Assembly: GCF_009863985.1 (NCBI RefSeq)
Contig: NZ_WEZT01000003.1
Span: forward strand, 33,204-97,203
Origin: Furfurilactobacillus milii
Lineage (GTDB): Bacteria; Bacillota; Bacilli; Lactobacillales; Lactobacillaceae
Direction of reading: 5' to 3'
Length of the DNA: 64,000 bases
Shown: piece after piece, positions 58,496 to 64,000 of the stretch
How positions within the stretch are numbered: the first letter of the stretch is position 1
Layout: every line of letters begins with the position of its first letter
The notes under the pieces: model-generated
What the model was told of the DNA's origin: nothing
Seen by the model: only the letters and a program-made list of their open reading frames with translations
Databases searched by the model: none
Position numbers and translations under genes: made by a program

Positions 58496-58870
58496 ATGCA
58501 GAAGTTAAAAATTAATATGTGGGCCGGCATTTTGGATATTATTAATTGTGTCTTATTTGCGATGTCATGGTTTGTTATTTTCGGTGCAGCATTTTCTGAC
58601 GCAGCTACAGGTACGCACGCCACAAGTGGTGCGGGCACATTATTTTATATATTAGCTTGGGCTGGTGTTGTTTTAAATATTGTCGCATTGGTTCAGTCAC
58701 GTCGACACAATATTTCGATTGTTGGTTCAGTCCTAGGAATTATTGGAAGCGCATTATTCGGCTTTACAGCTATCCTAGCCTTCCCTGCAATCGTTGTCTT
58801 GATTATCGCTGCAGTATTTGTAATGATGCAACATCCTGCTAAAAAAAGTAATGATGCAATTGTAAATTAG
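58496..58870 (+). CDS. Four-helix membrane protein of unknown function
   Basis: 124 residues with four predicted membrane segments (about 9-32, 45-66, 73-93, 94-112) and short loops; a basic loop QSRRHN between the second and third. The overall plan resembles DUF4064-type proteins. AAGGAG lies 9 bases before the ATG. Part of the accessory stretch. Confidence 0.7.
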   Translation: MQKLKINMWAGILDIINCVLFAMSWFVIFGAAFSDAATGTHATSGAGTLFYILAWAGVVLNIVALVQSRRHNISIVGSVLGIIGSALFGFTAILAFPAIVVLIIAAVFVMMQHPAKKSNDAIVN

Positions 58871-58882
58871 CCATTATTGGTC

Positions 58883-58937
58883 GAACGTGACATCTCATAG
58901 GGAGACTTGGCCGTGAGTTCGAATCTCACCACGTTCA
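58883..58937 (+). pseudogene. Decayed tRNA gene lacking D and anticodon arms
   Basis: GAACGTG (58883-58889) pairs with CACGTTC (58930-58936) as a 7-base acceptor stem. The T-arm GTGAG-TTCGAAT-CTCAC (58913-58929) is perfect. Only 23 bases lie between the acceptor and T-arm, so most of the D-arm and anticodon arm is missing. Confidence 0.6.
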
Positions 58938-58967
58938 TTTCTACAATTAACATATCTGGTAGATAAC

Positions 58968-59639
58968 ATGAAAAAGTCCATTATATTAGGCGTAACAATT
59001 TTGAGTACTCTATTACTGACGGCCTGTGGTGGTAACAACGCAAAAAGCTCAAGCGAAAGTTCACATGTCAGCAAAGCATCAAGGCAAAATAAAAAGGCCC
59101 GTCAACAATCAAGTGACAAAACCAAATCCAAATCTATTTCGGAGCGTAATGATAGTTCTAATAAAGCGGCTGCTACTAGTTCACAATCAGTAGCAGAATC
59201 CCAAAGCGAAGCTGAGTCCAGTTCCATAGCATCGGCACAACTATCTAGTCAAGCTGCTGCCAGTTCGATTGCAGTATCACAGTCTGCTGCTAATTCATCG
59301 AATATTGCCAAACAAAGCCCAACATCGAATAATGGTTCACAACGGGCCGCAACCCAATCAACATCTGGTATTTCTATGGATGAAAATACGCTGACTGGAT
59401 TCCTTAACAAATATGGCGAATCACCTGCTGCCTACAAAATTGATCACGGTATGAGCGTTCAGCAAGCTTTGAATAGCACACCTGACAATATGCTTTCTTC
59501 TGGAGAGATTCAGGACAAAGCCGCGATGCAGCAAGGATACTTGAATTCTGATGGTTCTCCCACCGAAAAACAAGTCTCTGTTCAGAATGACACTAACTCA
59601 GCTAATAATTCTGACGTTAATTCAGATTACGGGCAATAA
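58968..59639 (+). CDS. Serine-rich lipoprotein of unknown function
   Basis: 223 residues. Lipobox LTAC with Cys20. Residues about 25-130 are a low-complexity linker of Ser, Ala, Gln and Lys; the last 90 residues form a small domain (MDENTLTGFLNKYGESPAAYKIDHG, VQQALNST) ending in an Asn/Ser-rich tail. The linker probably carries the domain through the wall. No ribosome-binding site of note (TAGATAAC). Function not recognised. Confidence 0.7.
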   Translation: MKKSIILGVTILSTLLLTACGGNNAKSSSESSHVSKASRQNKKARQQSSDKTKSKSISERNDSSNKAAATSSQSVAESQSEAESSSIASAQLSSQAAASSIAVSQSAANSSNIAKQSPTSNNGSQRAATQSTSGISMDENTLTGFLNKYGESPAAYKIDHGMSVQQALNSTPDNMLSSGEIQDKAAMQQGYLNSDGSPTEKQVSVQNDTNSANNSDVNSDYGQ

Positions 59640-59750
59640 ATGAAAGGTAAAAAAAATTTAGATTTATGGTTAAAGACCGTTCAACTCTGCTAATATATTT
59701 TCATCAAGTATTATGGCGAAATATAACTGAGTTGGTGGAGGAAAATATAC

Positions 59751-60247
59751 GTGACAAAAAATGAGATTATTGAAACTTTGCAACTAACACCACATCCAGA
59801 GGGCGGATGGTTCAAAGAAACTTCACATAGTAAAGATACTTTTTTAGAAAACAAAAGCAATGAAAAGCGGTTCTTCTATACGAGTATCTACTTTTTGTTA
59901 GATGGCTCATCCCCCTCACATTTTCATCGCTTAACTCATGATGAACTATGGTTCTTCCACAAGGAAAGCATTTGTTTATCCATTGCATTTTCCCGGATGG
60001 TCACTATGAAAGAATCGATTTAGGAAATGAATTAAATAAAAAGCAGAAACCTCAATACTGCGTTCCGGCCGGAACCATATTTGGCTCTGAGACCGCTGTG
60101 GATACTTCCTTTTCTTTAGTAAGCTGTGTGGTTTCGCCAGGCTTTGACTACAATGACTTTGAACTTTTCACCAAACAAGAGTTACTTGCCAAGTATCCAA
60201 AATATCAAGAAGTCATTAACCGCCTAGCGTATGAGAAAGTTAAATAG
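59751..60247 (+). pseudogene. Cupin_5 (DUF985) gene broken by a frameshift
   Basis: The first half (59751 to about 59965) reads TPHPEGGWFKET ... FHRLTHDELWFFHK, and the second half in another frame (from about 59953) reads CIFPDGHYERIDLG ... QYCVPAGTIFGSE ... VSPGFDYNDFELF. Together they make the complete Cupin_5 family protein with its EGGWFKE, H.L..DE.W and P.G..FG motifs, split near DELWFFHKE. Both halves retain the frame to their ends. Either an indel killed it or a sequencing error occurred. Confidence 0.78.
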
Positions 60248-60294
60248 TAAAGACGGGATAAAAATTGCACTGGCTTTTTAAAAAAAACACTCAA

Positions 60295-60364
60295 AGGCCC
60301 GTAGTTCTGCTGTTTAGAGCGCTCAACTTATTACTTATTGTTGGTTCGAGTTCAACGGGGTCTA
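60295..60364 (+). pseudogene. Decayed tRNA gene, Ile(UAU)-like anticodon loop
   Basis: Acceptor AGGCCCG with GGGGTCT (six of seven pairs). D-arm GTTC/GAGC (60304-60320). T-arm GTTGG-TTCGAGT-TCAAC (60340-60356) is perfect. The anticodon stem does not pair and the variable region is short; the loop CTTATTA would give TAT. Likely non-functional. Confidence 0.6.
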
Positions 60365-60733
60365 TCGTGACAATTGTGATAACTAATTATCAAAAGTGAC
60401 TATTGATCGCTTTCATAGAATACATAGTTAGCCATTGATAATTAAATCAATACGAAGTGAAGAACCTAGGAACCGTGTTACCTCTATGCAGTCCACTGTG
60501 ACAAATCCCCCTTCAATTAAATGAAGGGGGATTTTTGCGGTTCTCACGCTAAAAAATCAAATCTATTTAAAAGCAAGCTGCTATCCTCAAAGAACTAAGA
60601 CTTATAAAAGAGCAGTCAGCCATTTAAGCTATTTGCTTTTTTGGGGTCTTAACTTTAAGGAAAATGGAGAATGTTCCTAAATGGGAAATTCCGTTAAATC
60701 AGATGTTTAGTGTCCTCTAGGTTCCTAAAAAGC
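60365..60733. other. Gene-free AT-rich stretch
   Basis: 369 bases between the decayed tRNA and mecA. The terminator at 60503-60537 is the only clear element; it has no obvious intact plus-strand gene before it except the broken cupin. Confidence 0.5.
60503..60537 (+). terminator. Intrinsic terminator
   Basis: AAATCCCCCTTCA and TGAAGGGGGATTTTT form a strong hairpin. Confidence 0.85.
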
Positions 60734-61492
60734 CTAGCCAAAATAATGTCGTGCTAACTCAAGCGCTGAAGTTTCCATAATCTTTTCACCATGCTCTGAC
60801 AAAACATCACTAGTAATCGTAGTTTTGTTTGCGTATTCCAAAGCCACCGCCACATCATCTTTGATAGTTTCTGGAGTGGTTTGATCCGTGAAAAAGACCA
60901 AATCAAGGTAATATTGATCACGGTATTTATAAAGATTTGATACAGCGCCATCTAAATGAAGAACCTTAGCAATTGAAACAAGATCTTCAAAGTCGTTCAG
61001 ACGAAGCACAACCTCCCGCGTAGGAACGTTAGGATCAGAAGTATAATTCTTTAAAGCCTCAGGATCATTATCATCCGTGGCTTCACTACTGATTGTTGTT
61101 TTACGATCATCATCGTCTTCTGAATCCTTACCCTGCAACTGTTGCTTTAAAAAGTCGGAAATCTGATCAGTTGATGCATTGTCACCAAAATCGACTGCGC
61201 CACTAAAGCCAGCGCTGGCTGCATCAAAATCATCAGTCCCATCGCCTTCATCGCCAACATTCTTGCTGATAAACAGCTCTAAACCGTGGCGATTTGGCAA
61301 AACTTGAAATGTGACTGCGTCATTATCCTGAAATTGATGATCTACATCAACTTCCTCTAAGATGCTGTAAAAGAATCGTTCTATCTGCTGATGATTACCA
61401 AGTAGATCAAGCACTGTGATGCCACGGGCAGATAAATCATCATTGCCAATAACGACTCGAATTGTATTCTCGTTAATGCGTTCCATTTCCAT
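60734..61492 (-). CDS. mecA: Adaptor protein MecA
   Basis: 252 residues from ATG 61492 (AAGGGG about 9 bases upstream). N-terminal target-binding part MEMERINENTIRVVIGNDDLSARGITVLDLLG, acidic Asp-rich linker in the middle (about 80-140), then the ClpC-binding C-terminal domain (REVVLRLNDFEDLVSIAKVL ... YKYRDQYYLDLVF). Delivers substrates such as competence regulators and Spx to ClpCP. Downstream of spx as in other Bacilli. Confidence 0.95.
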   Translation of the reverse strand: MEMERINENTIRVVIGNDDLSARGITVLDLLGNHQQIERFFYSILEEVDVDHQFQDNDAVTFQVLPNRHGLELFISKNVGDEGDGTDDFDAASAGFSGAVDFGDNASTDQISDFLKQQLQGKDSEDDDDRKTTISSEATDDNDPEALKNYTSDPNVPTREVVLRLNDFEDLVSIAKVLHLDGAVSNLYKYRDQYYLDLVFFTDQTTPETIKDDVAVALEYANKTTITSDVLSEHGEKIMETSALELARHYFG

Positions 61493-61629
61493 GCGAAACA
61501 CCCCTTTCGCAAAAGGAATTCCATCCTAAATGTTTATTCATATTTTAGTCCTCTAATCGTCAAAGTAAAGTTTAATCAACTATTTTTAACGGTTTCTATT
61601 CGCTCAATCACTGTAGTGCATAAAGATAA

Positions 61630-61670
61630 CAAAAAGACCCAACCTATGCCATTATCCCATAGATTCGGTC
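61630..61670 (-). terminator. Intrinsic terminator of spx
   Basis: Minus strand GACC..CTATGG..CATAG..GGGTC then TTTTTG. Confidence 0.7.
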
Positions 61671-61698
61671 ACTTGCAAATTAATCTCTAAGCGTAGTT

Positions 61699-62106
61699 TT
61701 ATAAATTTGCTAATCGTTGTGCTTCAGCCAATTCCAGTGCACGAACATCACGTGGCAAGAAGCGGCGAATTTCATCTTCGTTGTATCCCACTTGAAGTCG
61801 CTTGTCATCCATAATAATAGGACGACGTAACAAAGCCGGGTTTTCATGAACAAGATCAATTAACTTATTCATTGGCAGATCATCAAGATCAACATGAAGA
61901 TCTTGGAAAACCTTCGAACGTTTGGAGATGATTTCTTCAGTTCCATCTTCTGTCATTCGTAAAACAGTTTTGATTTCATCGGCTGACAGCGGTTCGGCAA
62001 AAATATTCCGCTCTTTGAAAGGAATATTGTTTTCAACGAGCCATGCACGAGCCTTTCGGCAAGAAGTGCAACTCGGTGAGGTATAGAGCGTAACCATGTT
62101 ACTCAT
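61699..62106 (-). CDS. spx: Transcriptional regulator Spx
   Basis: 135 residues from ATG 62106 (AGGGGG 10 bases before). ArsC-like fold; redox switch CTSC near 13-16 in [44 protein letters not shown] with the RPI motif near 92. Binds RNA polymerase alpha and is turned over by ClpXP with SpxH. The leader has the palindrome ATGAGATAAGAGATCTCAT. Confidence 0.96.
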   Translation of the reverse strand: MSNMVTLYTSPSCTSCRKARAWLVENNIPFKERNIFAEPLSADEIKTVLRMTEDGTEEIISKRSKVFQDLHVDLDDLPMNKLIDLVHENPALLRRPIIMDDKRLQVGYNEDEIRRFLPRDVRALELAEAQRLANL

Positions 62107-62431
62107 AAATTGTCGTCCCCCTTTAAGCATGTTGCGAGCGTTATGAGATCTCTTATCTCATGCTTATATTGTACAGCACGTTCACAAAAAAATAAAGAGG
62201 GTTTTATAAAGACAGGGGAACATCTATTCGTAAATTTAAAAGACATATTTTTATAATTTGTATTTTAGTTTTCTGTTAAAATACAGAAAACAGCATAAGT
62301 AAATAAATATATTACTACGTTTATTATTTTAAACGAATTATATCGATAAGTTCAAACGTATACAAATCGGTTCAAAACAGCGTCACATAGGGATTGTGCT
62401 TCTTTTTCGTAAGTAAAATAGTTGTGCTATG
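62107..62431. promoter_or_regulatory. Spx upstream region with two palindromes
   Basis: 325 bases. ATGAGA/TCTCAT lies near 62143-62161 in the presumed spx leader. GTTTTCTGT (62268-62276) and ACAGAAAAC (62283-62291) form a perfect 9-base palindrome with a 6-base spacer, a form common for dimeric regulators. No gene seen. Confidence 0.5.
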
Positions 62432-63172
62432 TTAAATAATAATTTGATTAATGTCTGATGCCAATTTAACTTGTATTTTTTTGCCAACAATCAATTGTGC
62501 CTCTTCTTTTAATGATTCCAAATTGCCTGTTTGCGGTAAATGAGTCAATATTAGTTGTTTGACCTGCGCAGTTTTGGCTAAAGCACCCGCTTGAGTGGAT
62601 GTCATGTGCCACATCTTGCCAGTATGATTTGCATAAAAGTTAGTGTCAACCATTAACAAATCCGCTGCCTTTGAGAAGCTATTTAAGGTATCGGTCACTG
62701 CACTGTCAGCTGTGAATACCAATGTATGGCCAGTCTTTGTTTCCGTAATGCGTACTGCAAAAGTAGGAACTGGATGAACAGTTCGCGAAAAGGTAATCAT
62801 AAATGGTCCAAGAACTAAGGATGACTGCGGATCATACCCATGACCTTCCGTTGCCCCTGCCCACGTTAAGGCAGCAAAATTCAACGGATCTTCTGTATTA
62901 CCATAGATCGGCAGTACAGCGTGTTTACGCGCGCCCTGCTGAAGTTGCCATTCATATTGAAGCACGCCCACATCCGCTGTGTGATCGTGATGGTAGTGCG
63001 TCAACAATAGCCCATCAAGTTGTAATGGATTCAGCACTTTTTGCAATGCAAGCAAAGTGCCACTTCCGGCGTCAACCATTAAATTATAATCGTCGCTCTG
63101 CAATAAATAACCGCTTGTACCTACTCCGTTTGCGGGATAACCGCCATAATAACCCAGTATTGTTAATTTCAT
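62432..63172 (-). CDS. Metallo-beta-lactamase-fold hydrolase, RNase Z-like subgroup
   Basis: 246 residues. Zinc motif THYHHDHTAD near 58-67, further His in TVHPVP near 138, Asp in FTADS near 155, and final His in LTHLPQ near 215. Starts GYYGGYPANGVGTSGYLLQSDDYNLMVDAGSGTL as in the ElaC/YhfI-like group. Lacks the exosite of true tRNase Z. Function of YhfI-like enzymes is unsettled. AGGAGG 9 bases before the ATG. Confidence 0.9.
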   Translation of the reverse strand: MKLTILGYYGGYPANGVGTSGYLLQSDDYNLMVDAGSGTLLALQKVLNPLQLDGLLLTHYHHDHTADVGVLQYEWQLQQGARKHAVLPIYGNTEDPLNFAALTWAGATEGHGYDPQSSLVLGPFMITFSRTVHPVPTFAVRITETKTGHTLVFTADSAVTDTLNSFSKAADLLMVDTNFYANHTGKMWHMTSTQAGALAKTAQVKQLILTHLPQTGNLESLKEEAQLIVGKKIQVKLASDINQIII

Positions 63173-63297
63173 CGTTTTTTCCTCCTCTCTAAAGGTAACT
63201 CATTCATGAAATTAATTCGAATAATGAATGCCCATATTTTGCACATCATTTAAAGGTGCGCTTATAATTAAGGTAAATAAAGCATGGAGGTATAATT

Positions 63298-63795
63298 ATG
63301 ACATCGGCGATTTCCTTAGCATTCGGCACTAAAAACATTTTACAGAACTTGCAGGCACAAAATCCTCAAAACAAGTTGATCTCCCTATCTGAAACAAGCG
63401 GAGTCGCGCGTCTCATGCTACTGGATGTAAGTGGTCTGCCAACAGTATTTGCAAACCCCATTACGTTCAAAGTACTAAACGAGTTGCCTCAACCGGCATA
63501 TAAGGACTTTTTCGCTTTTATCAATTTACAGTTGGATCCAGATCACGCAAAGATTTTACGCGCAAGCGTTGATCATTTTTTAGATCAGGAACGGCCCTTA
63601 GGCTTGCGAGCGTTTGCCTTACTGGAGAAGGACAAAGCTAGCAGCGAGTATACTATATTAATGTCTTGGGATCATGTTAATGACTACCACGCCTGGATTT
63701 CTAGTACTTCGTTTGCACCTTTTGAATCGTTTTACAAACAGTCCCAATACAGTTATCGTGAAACTGCATATAATCGTGTTAGCCTGACACGCTAA
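63298..63795 (+). CDS. ABM/TRAP-like protein
   Basis: 165 residues, cytosolic, no cysteine. The C-terminal ferredoxin-like part (about 60-165; DHFLDQERPLGLRAFALLEKDKASSEYTILMSWDHVNDYHAWISSTSF) fits antibiotic-biosynthesis-monooxygenase folds, and length and layout resemble the staphylococcal TRAP proteins. Activity unknown. GGAGG lies 7-8 bases before the ATG. Divergent from the MBL gene. A terminator follows. Confidence 0.6.
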   Translation: MTSAISLAFGTKNILQNLQAQNPQNKLISLSETSGVARLMLLDVSGLPTVFANPITFKVLNELPQPAYKDFFAFINLQLDPDHAKILRASVDHFLDQERPLGLRAFALLEKDKASSEYTILMSWDHVNDYHAWISSTSFAPFESFYKQSQYSYRETAYNRVSLTR

Positions 63796-63822
63796 ACATT
63801 ACATTTAGAACGTACACATCCT

Positions 63823-63877
63823 AATAAGAGAACCTTTCAGCAAAAATGTTGTTTTCGCTGGAGGGTTCTCTTATTCT
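63823..63877 (+). terminator. Intrinsic terminator of the ABM-like gene
   Basis: AATAAGAGAACC and GGTTCTCTTATT pair fully, inner TTTCAGC/GCTGGA, then TCTG. T-poor on the plus strand but symmetrical. Confidence 0.65.
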
Positions 63878-63904
63878 GTCATAGACAGAAATTATATTTC
63901 ATTC

Positions 63905-64000
63905 TTGAATTGTCAAATTAAGTGCAACACTACATTAAAGAATATTTCATAAGGCGTTTTCCATCCGAGACATTTACGGGGACGATTATTCATTTGTTCT
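63905..64000 (-). mobile_element. IS30-family element, right end, cut by window edge
   Basis: On the minus strand EQMNNRPRKCLGWKTPYEIF then FNVVLHLI and stop at 63913: the C-terminus of an IS30-family transposase, here without frameshift. The end sequence TTAATTTGACAATTCA matches the remnant near 1190. Most of the element lies outside the window. Confidence 0.85.

Overview
The window comes from the chromosome of a lactic acid bacterium of the family Lactobacillaceae. The supporting signs are a complete Firmicutes-type dcw cell-division cluster, T-box leaders for isoleucine and methionine genes, lactobacillus-type small proteins (DUF1831, DUF3397, DUF4044), the Spx/MecA/SpxH neighbourhood and IS30-family debris. 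A 6-phosphogluconate dehydrogenase (48-947) and a lactonase-family 6-phosphogluconolactonase (48474-49511) fit a pentose-phosphate or phosphoketolase metabolism, but the genus cannot be fixed from sequence reading alone.

Layout. 1-10.4 kb: gnd, an IS30 remnant, a divergent pair of structured RNAs, usp, two exported proteins of unknown function, an HdeD-like membrane protein, the methionine ABC importer metQ-metN-metI under a Met T-box, an aldo/keto reductase and prs. 10.5-23 kb: an MFS exporter, recD2, a TPR protein, a phosphoglycerate-mutase-like phosphatase, mnmA, a third structured RNA, DUF1831 plus cysteine desulfurase (likely sulfur donor for MnmA), a tandem intergenic repeat, mtnN, a Nudix hydrolase coupled to a cold-shock protein, a small XRE regulator and a possible bacteriocin-immunity protein. 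23-41 kb (minus strand): the division and wall cluster mraZ-rsmH-ftsL-pbp2X-mraY-murD-murG-divIB | ftsA-ftsZ-sepF-ylmG-ylmH-divIVA-ileS, with an MraZ-type operator in front, an intrinsic terminator between divIB and ftsA, and an Ile T-box before ileS. 41-53 kb: a CorA-like transporter, DUF4044, ftsK, trmL, rlmA (apparently leaderless), an AI-2E transporter, pgl, cutC, and the relQ-nadK-rluD-type operon. 53-64 kb: spxH(yjbH), pepF, coiA, an accessory stretch of about 4 kb, mecA, spx, an MBL hydrolase, an ABM/TRAP-like protein and the 3' end of an IS30 transposase cut by the window edge.

The strongest candidate for something undescribed is a family of structured RNAs of about 165-170 nt present three times (1267-1438 minus, 1534-1701 plus, 17338-17501 minus). 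The copies share little primary sequence apart from a GGCT..ACCGGTCC block, yet all form the same five-helix fold (P1, P2 and three hairpins) with compensatory changes in every helix. Two copies are divergently arranged; the third ends in an intrinsic terminator. A second repeated element, about 125 bp per unit, fills the mtnN-nifS gap and recurs once between pbp2X and mraY.

The accessory stretch between coiA and mecA (about 56.8-60.7 kb) interrupts a neighbourhood that is usually compact in Bacilli. It carries csbD, a secreted protein with a duplicated domain, a transposase tail, two decayed tRNA-like sequences, a serine-rich lipoprotein and a frameshifted cupin gene. This looks like a site of repeated insertion and decay.
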